A stretch of 34,068 bases of DNA from Chloroflexota bacterium (GTDB lineage Bacteria > Chloroflexota > Anaerolineae > UBA1429), in the NCBI GenBank assembly GCA_019873625.1, contig JAIOAW010000026.1:1-34068 (forward strand), written 5' to 3'. Numbering within the stretch: position 1 is the stretch's first letter; every line of letters begins with the position of its first letter. A model generated the notes under the pieces. The model searched no databases. It had not been told where the DNA came from and was given only the letters and a program-made list of their open reading frames with translations. A program made the translations under genes and the position numbers. Of the stretch, positions 16,750-24,965 are shown in pieces.

Positions 16750-16778
16750 AGTATACCAAAGGAAGGCGCGGGGGTCTA
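16750..16778 (-). promoter_or_regulatory. promoter for the isomerase-ROK-deoC operon
   Basis: On the minus strand a -35 TAGACC (16773-16778) and a -10 TATACT (16750-16755) are 17 bases apart. Transcription would start near 16743, about 40 bases before the ATG at 16703. Confidence 0.6.
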
Positions 16779-16812
16779 GCCCACGCACTGTATTAAACAT
16801 CGCGAGGGGCGC

Positions 16813-16842
16813 TTGACATCTCCGTTCCGCGCCATCTACAAT
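16813..16842 (+). promoter_or_regulatory. strong sigma-A promoter for the two-repeat lipoprotein
   Basis: A perfect -35 TTGACA (16813-16818), an 18-base spacer and a -10 TACAAT (16837-16842) are present. Transcription would start near 16849, giving a leader of about 65 bases. This is the closest match to consensus in the window. Confidence 0.8.
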
Positions 16843-16914
16843 TGGGCTATGCATCCCAAAGGGCAGGCAAAGGGCGGCGCATCGCATAGAACGTAGCCTC
16901 CGAAGGAGGATACT

Positions 16915-17568
16915 ATGGAGCGGTTAGCAAGAGGAATCGGCCTCATCGTGTTGGCGGCGCTCTTGGGGGGGTGCCTGGTCCAACCTGGCGCGCCTTCGAC
17001 GCGCCTTTCTTACACGTTGCCGACGACCTTGACGGTTAAAGCAGGGCAAGCCTTGGCGGGCACGGATATCATCTACCAAAAGATGGAGGGGGATAACGCC
17101 CGCGTGCTCATCAAGGGTCAGCCGGCCACTAAACGGAAAGGCGATTCGGTGGATTGGAAGGGTTCCCCTATGAGCGGCGTGGCGGTGGATATGCGCCTGC
17201 GCGTGGTGTGGTACACCGAGGAGGAGTTGCGCCTGGCGGGCACCGTGAAGGTCTCGGTGGACGAGGTAGACCCCAAGGCGGGCACCCTTCGCACGACCTC
17301 GCCCTTACACTTTACAGGGCCGGTGGCCTATGGCGTGGCCAAGGGCGCGAGGATTCCCGGCACCACGCTCTATTACGAGGGGCAAACCGAGGAGGGCGCT
17401 CAGTTGGGCGGCCTGGGCGAGTACCCCTTCCGCAAGATGGGCGATTCCATCCTCTGGGAGGGGCAGTTGCGCCCGGGCGTGTACATTCGCCTCGATGTGC
17501 GCGCCGTGCAGTTTGATGACCGCAGCCTGCGCGTGGCCGGCCTGGTGAACCTTTGGCTGGGCGAGTGA
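16915..17568 (+). CDS. lipoprotein made of two homologous repeats
   Basis: The 217-residue product begins with a short basic signal and a hydrophobic stretch ending in the lipobox LGGC (C20), so it is lipid-anchored outside the membrane. The rest is an internal duplication. Residues 43-55 align with 143-155, 73-83 with 172-183, and 92-115 with 192-215, an offset of about 100. Shared elements are an A/P-G-T strand, a GDS-(VDW/ILW)-x-G motif and a final strand pair ending in L-R-(L/V)-AG. Both halves look all-beta. I know no family for it. AAGGAGG (16903-16909) is 5 bases before the ATG. It lies between the sugar-kinase operon and a GH51 gene, so sugar binding is a guess only. Confidence 0.75.
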   Translation: MERLARGIGLIVLAALLGGCLVQPGAPSTRLSYTLPTTLTVKAGQALAGTDIIYQKMEGDNARVLIKGQPATKRKGDSVDWKGSPMSGVAVDMRLRVVWYTEEELRLAGTVKVSVDEVDPKAGTLRTTSPLHFTGPVAYGVAKGARIPGTTLYYEGQTEEGAQLGGLGEYPFRKMGDSILWEGQLRPGVYIRLDVRAVQFDDRSLRVAGLVNLWLGE

Positions 17569-17632
17569 GGCCGGCGGCGCCCTAGGCTTTTCCATCCTCG
17601 CGTGAAGGCATTCGTTTGAATAAGGAGGTCCG

Positions 17633-19084
17633 ATGAACGTCATCGCCTTGGATCCTCGGCGCGTGGTGGCGGAATTGGATCGCAACGTGTTCGGCGGGTT
17701 TGCCGAGCACCTGGGTCGGTGCATCTATGGGGGCATTTATGACGAGGGGTCGCCCCTTGCCGATGAGGAGGGCTTCCGAAAAGACGTCCTCGAGGCCCTC
17801 AAGGGCCTGCGGATGCCCATCATCCGCTACCCCGGCGGGAATTTCGTCTCGGGGTATCGCTGGATGGATGGCATCGGCCCCAAAGACGAGCGGCCACCCC
17901 GCGCCGAGTTGGCCTGGCATACTGTGGAGAGCAACCGCTTCGGCACAGACGAGTTCGTCTCCTTCTGCCGCAAACTCGGCGCCGAGCCATACCTCGTGGT
18001 GAATTGCGGCGATGGCGATATGCGCGAGGCGCGCGATTGGGTGGAATATTGCAATGGCACGGCCGATACGCACCTCGTGCGCTTGCGCCGCCGCAACGGC
18101 TACGAGGCGCCTCACGCCGTTACGTATTGGGGCATCGGCAATGAGGTGGATGGCCCTTGGCAGATGGGTATGAAGACGCCCCAAGAGTATGCGCGGGCCT
18201 TTACCGAGTTCGGCAAACTGATGAAGATGGTGGACCCCTCCATCAAACTGGTGGCCTCGTGGACGAGCGGCTGGTTCGAGGATTGGGTGGAGCGCGGCCA
18301 ACTCCTTTTGGAGCAAGCCGGCAACCTTGTGGATTATATGGCCATCCATTGGTACGTGGGCAACCGCGAGGACGATTTTGCCCGCTATATGGCCCTCTCG
18401 GAACTCTTTGAGGAGCGCCTATCGGCCACAGAGGGCCTCCTCAAGGCGATGCTGGCCTGCCGCAAGATCAAGCGCCCCATCTACCTAGCGGTGGACGAAT
18501 GGAACGTCTGGTATCGCGCGCGGGGGGCGGAAGGGCTGGAGGAAGTCTATAACCTGGAAGATGCCCTCGTGGTGGCCCTGCAACTGAACGCCTTTATGCG
18601 CCACGCCCGCTGGGTCAAGATGGCCAATCTGGCCCAAATCGTGAACGTCATCGCGCCCATCCTCACCCGGCCAGATGGCCTTCTCCTCCAATCCATCTAT
18701 TATCCCTTTGCCCTTTACAGCCAACAGGCCGGCGGCGAGGTGTTGGACGTCTATTGGGAGGGGGATACCTTCTCAGGGGGCGACTATACGGGCCTGCGCG
18801 TGCTCGACGTCGCGGCGACGCGCCGCGCCGATGGGCACATCGCCCTGTTCGTGGTCAACCGCAGCACGGGCGAGGCGGAGGCGCGCATCTCGCTCCAAGA
18901 GGGCGCCTTCGCGGGCGATGTGCAGTGTTGGGTGGTGAATGGGCCGCACATCAAGGCCTATAATACCTTTGAGGCGCCCCATACCGTAGCCCTGACTTCT
19001 CGGCGCCTTGAGGGGCAGGGGAACCGGCTGGACGTGACCTTTGAACCCCATTCGGTTACGGGGTTGGTCTTTCGCATCGCGTGA
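17633..19084 (+). CDS. alpha-L-arabinofuranosidase, GH51
   Basis: The 483-residue enzyme has the GH51 (clan GH-A) active site: acid/base E171 in GIGNEVDGPWQ and nucleophile E289 in AVDEWNVWY. RYPGGNFVSGYRW (65-77) is the family's substrate-binding block. The C-terminal 110 or so residues form the usual beta-sandwich. It releases terminal L-arabinofuranose from arabinan or arabinoxylan oligosaccharides. There is no signal peptide, so it acts on imported oligosaccharides in the cytoplasm. AAGGAGG (17622-17628) precedes the ATG. The UlaG-like and phosphoglucose isomerase genes follow with gaps of 26 and 34 bases, suggesting one transcript. Confidence 0.93.
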   Translation: MNVIALDPRRVVAELDRNVFGGFAEHLGRCIYGGIYDEGSPLADEEGFRKDVLEALKGLRMPIIRYPGGNFVSGYRWMDGIGPKDERPPRAELAWHTVESNRFGTDEFVSFCRKLGAEPYLVVNCGDGDMREARDWVEYCNGTADTHLVRLRRRNGYEAPHAVTYWGIGNEVDGPWQMGMKTPQEYARAFTEFGKLMKMVDPSIKLVASWTSGWFEDWVERGQLLLEQAGNLVDYMAIHWYVGNREDDFARYMALSELFEERLSATEGLLKAMLACRKIKRPIYLAVDEWNVWYRARGAEGLEEVYNLEDALVVALQLNAFMRHARWVKMANLAQIVNVIAPILTRPDGLLLQSIYYPFALYSQQAGGEVLDVYWEGDTFSGGDYTGLRVLDVAATRRADGHIALFVVNRSTGEAEARISLQEGAFAGDVQCWVVNGPHIKAYNTFEAPHTVALTSRRLEGQGNRLDVTFEPHSVTGLVFRIA

Positions 19085-19110
19085 ACTCTGCTCTAGGAGG
19101 CCGCTAGGAG

Positions 19111-19974
19111 ATGAAAACAGGGCGTGCGCTGATCGCCGAGGTGGATGAGACGAGGCTGCCCCCCGGCGCGGTGGCCTTTTGGTGGCTGGGGCAGATGAGT
19201 TACATCGTCAAGGTGGGCGATCTCGTGCTGTATTTTGATCCGTACCTCACCCCCTCGGCGCGACGCAACGTGCCGCCCCTCCTACGGCCGGAGGAGATCG
19301 CCCATGCGGATTGGGTGTTCGGGAGCCACGACCATAGCGACCATATTGACCCCTATGCCATCCTCGGCATAGCCCAGGCCTCGCCGCGGGCGCGCTTTGT
19401 CGTCTCTCGCGTGGCGCAACAGCACCTCCTTGCCCTCGGCCTGCCTCCGGAACGCATCGTGGCCCTCGATGAGGGGCTGACGCACGTTTCGGGAGATTTG
19501 GCCATTTTGCCCATCGCCGCGGCGCACGAGTTCCTCGACCGCGACCCGGCCTTGGGGCACCCCTATCTGAGTTACATCGTCTGCTGTGGGGGCGTAGTTA
19601 TCTATCACGCCGGAGATACCTGCCTCTATGAGGGGATGATCTCCAAACTCCTGCGGTGGAAGATAGACCTGGCCTTTGTGCCCATCAACGGGCGCGATGC
19701 TGCCCGTTTGGCGCGGGGTTGCATCGGGAATATGACCTATCAAGAGGCGGTGGACCTAATCGGTGCTATTGCCCCCAGGCTGGCTGTGCCGGGCCATTAC
19801 GATATGTTCAGCGATAACAGCGCCGATCCGCACCTCTTTGCGGCCTATATGGAGGTCAAGTATCCCCATCTCCGCTATTGGATCGGCGAGCACGGCGCAC
19901 GCGTCGTCCTTCCTCCGGCCGAAAACGTAAACAAAAACAAGCCCTTGTTTGACGAAGAGGCCCGAATGGAGTAG
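19111..19974 (+). CDS. MBL-fold metallo-hydrolase, UlaG-like
   Basis: The 287-residue protein has the metallo-beta-lactamase metal motif HDHSDH (73-78), a second metal segment around YHAGDTCLYEG, and GHYDMF near the C-terminus. The overall layout, with WLGQMSYIVK near the N-terminus, is that of the UlaG group (L-ascorbate-6-phosphate lactonase and relatives). The true substrate may be a sugar-phosphate lactone or another ester, and no other ascorbate genes are present. AGGAGG lies about 10 bases before the ATG and a second AGGAG touches it. It sits between the arabinofuranosidase and phosphoglucose isomerase genes in the same orientation. Confidence 0.82.
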   Translation: MKTGRALIAEVDETRLPPGAVAFWWLGQMSYIVKVGDLVLYFDPYLTPSARRNVPPLLRPEEIAHADWVFGSHDHSDHIDPYAILGIAQASPRARFVVSRVAQQHLLALGLPPERIVALDEGLTHVSGDLAILPIAAAHEFLDRDPALGHPYLSYIVCCGGVVIYHAGDTCLYEGMISKLLRWKIDLAFVPINGRDAARLARGCIGNMTYQEAVDLIGAIAPRLAVPGHYDMFSDNSADPHLFAAYMEVKYPHLRYWIGEHGARVVLPPAENVNKNKPLFDEEARME

Positions 19975-20008
19975 GCTACGGCGGAATTTTCGTGACTGTG
20001 GGGGGTAG

Positions 20009-21742
20009 ATGACGCACGTAGCGGAGACGGTTCGCTGCCCGAGAATGGAATGCTCACCGGGCGCCTATGAGAGGGCTTGGGGGCAAGCCCTGGAGCGGCT
20101 AGAGGCCCTCGATGCGGCCCGCCGCATTGGGGAGCGCGATGGGAGTTTATGGTCGGCTGACCCGAAGGTGGCCAAAGCCATCGAGAACCGCTTGGGTTGG
20201 CTGGATTTGCCTATGACGATGGGCGTGCACCTCTCGGGGCTGAAGGCGCTCCAATTGGAGACCTGGGCGGCGGGGGTGCGTCGCGTCGTGCTCTTGGGGA
20301 TGGGGGGGAGCAGCCTGGCCCCTGAGGTGATGCAGGAGGTCTTTGGCCGGTCGCCCGAGCACGCCACCCTGATCGTGCTCGATACGACGGACCCTGCCCA
20401 AATCCGCCGCGTGGCAAACGCGGGGGACCTCGCCGAGACGCTCTTTATCGCCGCGAGCAAGTCGGGCACCACCATCGAAATGGAGAGCCTTCTCGCGTTC
20501 TTCCGCGAACGCGTTCGAGAGCGCGTGGGTGCCTCTTGGCCGCGCCATTTTATCGCCATCACTGACCCTGGCACCCCGCTTGACGCCTTGGCCACCGAAC
20601 AGGGCTTTCGGGCCATCTATCGCAACCCGCCGGATGTGGGTGGGCGCTATTCGGCCCTTTCGCTCTTTGGGTTGGTGCCCGGGGCGCTCATCGGCGTGGA
20701 CCTGGATCGCCTTCTGGAGCGCGCCCGCGAGATGGCGCGATGTTGCCGCCCCACGGCGGGCGTGGCCGAAAACCCCGGCCTCCTGTTGGGCGCCCTGATG
20801 GGGGCACTGGCCAAGGCCCAGCCGCCCTGCGATAAACTTACCCTCCTCGCCTCGCCCCCGCTGGCTCCCTTTGGCGCGTGGGTGGAGCAGCTCATCGCCG
20901 AAAGTACCGGCAAGCAGGGCAAGGGCATTTTGCCCGTCGAATCGGAACCCCTTCAAGAGCCGGCGCGGTATGGGCGAGATCGGTTCTTCGTTTATCTTCG
21001 CCTGGAGGGGGCTGATAACGCGCCGCTGGATGCCTTTGCGGAGGAATTGAAGGCCCTGGGATATCCGCTTGCCCTCCTCCCCTTGCGAGACGTGTACGAT
21101 CTCGGCGCCGAGTTTTTCCGCTGGGAATATGCGACGGCCGTAGCGGGCGCCCTGCTAGAGATTGATCCCTTTGACCAGCCCAATGTGGAGTTGGCCAAAC
21201 AGCGTTCGGTGGCGCTCCTTTCCTCGTATACGCAAGAGGGGTCTCTCCCCGTGGGAGAGCCGACCCTGGTGACCGAGGGCTTGCGAATCTATGGCCCCTC
21301 TCTCGAGGCGCGCACCGCCGGCGAATACATCCGGGCCTTCCTTCAGGGGGCATCGGCCAACGGCTACATCGCCCTGATGGCCTACCTGGAGCGCAGCGCC
21401 GAGACCTTGGCCCGCCTTCAGCGCGTGCGCGCCCTCTTGGGCCGGGCGACCGGCCTCGCCACGACCATCGGCTATGGGCCGAGGTTCTTGCACAGCACGG
21501 GGCAACTTCACAAAGGGGGGCCGAATACGGGCCTATTCATCCAAATCACCCATGAAGAGGCGGAAGACCTGCCCATCCCCGGCCAAACCTATACCTTTGG
21601 CGTCCTCAAACAGGCCCAGGCGGTGGGAGATTTCTTGGCCTTGCGCGAGATGGGCCGCCGCGTGATGCGGCTTCATCTGGGCACTGCTGTGTTGGAGGAT
21701 CTGGAGCGCCTGATTGAGGACGTGGAGAAAGCCCTTTCGTAA
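20009..21742 (+). CDS. pgi: phosphoglucose isomerase (transaldolase/PGI-fusion type, stand-alone)
   Basis: The 577-residue protein has the SIS-fold phosphoglucose isomerase motifs: VLLGMGGSSLAPEV early, ASKSGTTIEMESL as the phosphate-binding loop, and a C-terminal block with FLHSTGQLHKGGPNTG carrying the catalytic His/Lys region. It interconverts glucose 6-phosphate and fructose 6-phosphate. The sequence style matches the C-terminal half of the bifunctional transaldolase/phosphoglucose isomerase proteins known in Chloroflexota and Actinobacteria, but the transaldolase half is absent from this frame and from the window. The ATG at 20009 follows a GGGGGG tract; an internal ATG at 20045 is a possible alternative. 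It ends the GH51-UlaG-PGI gene string. Confidence 0.9.
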   Translation: MTHVAETVRCPRMECSPGAYERAWGQALERLEALDAARRIGERDGSLWSADPKVAKAIENRLGWLDLPMTMGVHLSGLKALQLETWAAGVRRVVLLGMGGSSLAPEVMQEVFGRSPEHATLIVLDTTDPAQIRRVANAGDLAETLFIAASKSGTTIEMESLLAFFRERVRERVGASWPRHFIAITDPGTPLDALATEQGFRAIYRNPPDVGGRYSALSLFGLVPGALIGVDLDRLLERAREMARCCRPTAGVAENPGLLLGALMGALAKAQPPCDKLTLLASPPLAPFGAWVEQLIAESTGKQGKGILPVESEPLQEPARYGRDRFFVYLRLEGADNAPLDAFAEELKALGYPLALLPLRDVYDLGAEFFRWEYATAVAGALLEIDPFDQPNVELAKQRSVALLSSYTQEGSLPVGEPTLVTEGLRIYGPSLEARTAGEYIRAFLQGASANGYIALMAYLERSAETLARLQRVRALLGRATGLATTIGYGPRFLHSTGQLHKGGPNTGLFIQITHEEAEDLPIPGQTYTFGVLKQAQAVGDFLALREMGRRVMRLHLGTAVLEDLERLIEDVEKALS

Positions 21743-21816
21743 GGTACGAATGACGCCTCACCCAAAGGGCCTATGGGGGCCTACGAGGAAATTCTTAACG
21801 AGTTTTTTCGTTTGAC

Positions 21817-21845
21817 TTTACGAAGTCTTTCATTTGTGCTATGAT
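21817..21845 (+). promoter_or_regulatory. extended -10 promoter for the hybrid histidine kinase
   Basis: A -35-like TTTACG (21817-21822), a 17-base spacer and a TATGAT -10 (21840-21845) preceded by TGC form an extended -10 promoter. An overlapping TTGACT (21812-21817) would be too far away. Transcription would start near 21852. The surrounding bases are markedly AT-rich against the rest of the window. Confidence 0.65.
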
Positions 21846-21910
21846 GGCAGTGTATTGAGTGGCCGTTGGCAAGAGGGGTCGTTCACCTTACCTTCTGAGG
21901 GGCACTGGCC

Positions 21911-24442
21911 ATGAAAGTGATAGACCATGGGCAGAGTTCGGCGCCCGAAGAGGAGTCTCCACAGCATCTCTTGCGGGCAGGTCATAAGGATGAGGGCGCT
22001 GTGTTAGGGCCGAAGGGTGGCTTTTTGCGGCGCCGAACGGAAGCGCGGGCGCGCCCCCCTGGTGAACGCGAGGCGCGTCTGCATGCCCTCCTCGAGAATC
22101 TCCCCGATATGATCTTTGTGGTGGATGCTCAAGGCGCCCTGGCCGATATCGTGGGCGACAGTATGGGCATCGCCGGATATATGCGCGAGGAACTCCTCAC
22201 CTATGATTTCGCCGGTTTCTGCCGTACCTTGTTTTCCCCCGACGATGTGCCCCTCATCATAGAGGCCGTTCAACGCACCCAAGGGGCGCTGAACGGCACA
22301 CGGCTGCGCGTGTGCCTGCAAGACCGCGCCGGCGAAACGCGATGGTGTGAACTCACCTGCCTCCCTTTGCGCGATGAGCACGACCAGGTGCTCGGCGTGC
22401 AGGGGATTGTGCGCGACGTCAGCGAATACGTCCGCACGGAGATGATCATTCACGCCCTGAACAAGGCGGCAGAGGCCGTCCAGCAGGCTTCCCTTTCCGT
22501 GGGGGGCGTGCTCGATGCGATCGCGGCCGAATTGACGGCCCTAGGGTTCTATGCGGCGATCATCCTATTGAAAGACGAGGGGGTTCAAACCTTCCGCCTG
22601 AGTGGCGACGCGGTGACCGTGCAGGCCCTTTTGCGGTTCATCGCGCGTGAGAAGGGCATAGGGCCGCTGACCCTGGCCGATTTTATCCCCTTTGAACAGG
22701 CCCTTCGCGAGAGGCGGCCGGTGCTCTTTGTGCTGGACGAAGCCTCTCTGGAGCGCGTCATCCTCAGGCGCGAATTCGCGCGCGGCCTGGCAACCCTGCT
22801 GCCCCCTATGCGGGCTGCGGCGATCCCTCTCCTTGCCGATGATGCCGTCATAGGCCTCCTGTGGGTGGGCCACAAGGCCCTGAATGACGCCCTTCTGCCA
22901 GCGATGGAGGTCTTGGCGAACCAGACGGCCATCGCCATCCGCAATGCGCAACTCCTCTCGCGCCTTTCGGAAAGCGAAGAGCAGTATCGCGGTATATTTG
23001 AGGCGACGCGCGATGGCCTCTTTGTGTTGAACGAGGAGGGGGCCATCGTCGAGGCCAACCCGGCAGCCTCCGCACTATTTGCCTATGAGCACGGCGCCTT
23101 GCTCGAGCGGCATATTGAGGACGTGCTTGACCTGATCTCCTTTGGGGGCATCCAAGGGTTTGTGGCGGCGGCGCAAGAGACCCCCGTGTGCCAGGTAGAG
23201 GGTGTACGCCAAGGCGGGGAGCGCTTCCCCGTCGAGGTGCGTATGGCCCCGCTCACTTTTCGGGGGCAAGCGCATCTCCTCGCCGTGGTGACGGATGTTA
23301 CCGAACGGGTCAAGGCGCAAGAGGCCCTCTTGCAAACGGAACGTTTGCGCGCCCTGGGCCAAATGGCGGGCGGCATTGCACACGATTTCAATAATATCCT
23401 CGTGGGCATTCGTGGGTTTGCGGATATGGCTCTTATAGACCTTGAGGAAAACCCCTCCTTCCTCAAGGCCGATTTGGAGCACATCCTCGTGGGCACCAAA
23501 GATGCGGCCGATGCCGTGCGGCGCTTGCAATCGCTCTACCGCGAGCCGGATGATACGAGCGATTTCGTGGCCGTGCAGTTGAATGCCGTGGTCGAAGATG
23601 CCCTGGCCCTCACCCGGCCCCGTTGGAAGGATCAACCCCAATCCCTCGGCTATACCATCTCGGTGGTGAAGGATTTGGGCGAGCCGACTTTGGTCCACGG
23701 CAACCCGAGCGAACTGCGCCGCGTGCTGAGCAACCTCATCCTTAACGCCGTGGATGCGATGCCCGAGGGCGGCACCCTGACCATCCAAACGGGGCGCGAG
23801 GGAGATTGGAACTGGGTGCGCATTACGGATACGGGAATCGGCATCCCGCCGGAGGTGGCCGCGCATCTCTTTGAGCCATTCTACACCACCAAACGCGGCA
23901 CGGGCCTGGGGTTGACCGTCTCGAAGGCCATCGTCCAGCGCCACGGGGGAGAAATATCCTTTGAGAGCACCCCTGGCCGTGGCACGACCTTTTGGGTGCG
24001 CTTGCCCGTGGTGCGAGACCTAAGCGACCCCTCATCGGCCGGTTCGAAAAGGAACCCGGAGGAGCGCCTGAAGAAGGGCTGTCGCGTTCTGGTGGTGGAT
24101 GATGAGGCTGTAGTGCGCGAACTCCTCAAACGTTTTTTGGAGCGGTTCGGCCAAGTGGTTACCTTGGCCTCGACCGGGCGCGAGGCGCTGAGCCTTCTCC
24201 AGCGGGAATCTTTTGACCTCTTGGTGACCGACCTGGGTATGCCCGATGTATCGGGGCACCAAGTGGCCCAAGGGGCGCGTTCTTTGCACCCGAACCTGCC
24301 CATCGTCCTCACCACGGGCTGGGGAGAGACGATCACGCCCGAAAAATTGGCCGAAATCCACGCGATCGCGCTCTTGCCCAAGCCCTTTACCCATCACGAA
24401 CTCATTGCCGTGCTGGAAAAGGCGTTGGGGCCGGCTGCCTGA
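21911..24442 (+). CDS. soluble hybrid histidine kinase (PAS-GAF-PAS-HK-REC)
   Basis: The 843-residue protein has no membrane segment. Domains in order: PAS (about 55-175), GAF (about 180-350), PAS (about 355-470), a histidine phospho-acceptor domain with H491 in GGIAHDFNNIL, an ATPase domain with N-box (N608/N612), DTGIGIP (640-646) and GTGLGL (663-668), and a receiver (about 723-840) with acidic D730/D731, phospho-acceptor D774 in TDLGMP, and K824 in PKPF. The IAHDFNN type of H-box is common in soluble sensor kinases. The first 50 residues look disordered. The signal is probably cytoplasmic; a ligand or redox cue is possible but not visible. No separate output regulator lies next to it. GAGGGG is 8 bases before the ATG. 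Confidence 0.92.
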   Translation: MKVIDHGQSSAPEEESPQHLLRAGHKDEGAVLGPKGGFLRRRTEARARPPGEREARLHALLENLPDMIFVVDAQGALADIVGDSMGIAGYMREELLTYDFAGFCRTLFSPDDVPLIIEAVQRTQGALNGTRLRVCLQDRAGETRWCELTCLPLRDEHDQVLGVQGIVRDVSEYVRTEMIIHALNKAAEAVQQASLSVGGVLDAIAAELTALGFYAAIILLKDEGVQTFRLSGDAVTVQALLRFIAREKGIGPLTLADFIPFEQALRERRPVLFVLDEASLERVILRREFARGLATLLPPMRAAAIPLLADDAVIGLLWVGHKALNDALLPAMEVLANQTAIAIRNAQLLSRLSESEEQYRGIFEATRDGLFVLNEEGAIVEANPAASALFAYEHGALLERHIEDVLDLISFGGIQGFVAAAQETPVCQVEGVRQGGERFPVEVRMAPLTFRGQAHLLAVVTDVTERVKAQEALLQTERLRALGQMAGGIAHDFNNILVGIRGFADMALIDLEENPSFLKADLEHILVGTKDAADAVRRLQSLYREPDDTSDFVAVQLNAVVEDALALTRPRWKDQPQSLGYTISVVKDLGEPTLVHGNPSELRRVLSNLILNAVDAMPEGGTLTIQTGREGDWNWVRITDTGIGIPPEVAAHLFEPFYTTKRGTGLGLTVSKAIVQRHGGEISFESTPGRGTTFWVRLPVVRDLSDPSSAGSKRNPEERLKKGCRVLVVDDEAVVRELLKRFLERFGQVVTLASTGREALSLLQRESFDLLVTDLGMPDVSGHQVAQGARSLHPNLPIVLTTGWGETITPEKLAEIHAIALLPKPFTHHELIAVLEKALGPAA

Positions 24443-24472
24443 AAGGTATTTTGACGTTTGCCTATGGATTGA

Positions 24473-24515
24473 GGGCGCCGAGAGAGGGCATCATCTCGGG
24501 CGCCCATTTTATTTA
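24473..24515 (+). terminator. Rho-independent terminator or leader attenuator before arsC
   Basis: An 11-bp stem with one bulged base (24473-24483 with 24494-24505), a 10-base loop and an ATTTTATTTA tail form a textbook terminator. It follows the histidine kinase gene and ends only 18 bases before the arsC ATG, with the AAGGAG site at 24520-24525 just beyond. Confidence 0.85.
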
Positions 24516-24533
24516 TCGTAAGGAGATATTCTG

Positions 24534-24965
24534 ATGACCAACAAACGGAAGAAGGTGCTTATCATTTGCACGGGGAACTCGGCGCGCAGCCAAATGGCCG
24601 AGGCCTTTATCAACCGCGAACTTGGCGACGAGTGGGAGGCCGTCTCCGCGGGCACCCGCCCCGCCGAGAGGGTGCATCCCCTCGCCGTTCGCGCGATGGC
24701 CGAAGTGGGGATAGATATTTCTCACCAACAGCCCAAATCGCTCGATCTTTTTCGAGAGGTGCCGCTCGATGCCGTCATCACCGTGTGCGATGCGGCGGCG
24801 CAAACGTGCCCCCTTTGGTTGGGGCAGGGGCGCGTAACGCACATCGGCTTTCCAGATCCGGCGGCCGCCGAGGGCACGGAGGAAGAACGGCTGGCCGTTT
24901 TCCGGCAGGTGCGCGATGACATCCGCGAGCGCATCCTCCATTATCTACGAACGTGGGATCTATGA
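24534..24965 (+). CDS. arsC: arsenate reductase, low-molecular-weight phosphatase type
   Basis: The 143-residue protein carries the P-loop CTGNSARS near its N-terminus. The downstream Cys pair in CDAAAQTCP is the thioredoxin-coupled redox pair of the ArsC family related to low-molecular-weight tyrosine phosphatases. FPDPA and RDDIRERI near the C-terminus are also family features. It reduces arsenate to arsenite. No arsenite efflux gene is in the window. AAGGAG is 8 bases before the ATG. Its stop shares ATGA with the start of the HD-domain gene, so translation is coupled. The phosphate-analogue chemistry and the neighbouring PhoU suggest the operon answers to phosphate or arsenate. Confidence 0.92.
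   Translation: MTNKRKKVLIICTGNSARSQMAEAFINRELGDEWEAVSAGTRPAERVHPLAVRAMAEVGIDISHQQPKSLDLFREVPLDAVITVCDAAAQTCPLWLGQGRVTHIGFPDPAAAEGTEEERLAVFRQVRDDIRERILHYLRTWDL

Noticed and set aside
21743-21800. Terminator after the phosphoglucose isomerase gene
   Set aside because: Only short GGCC pairs are present and no T-run follows, so I see no convincing hairpin.
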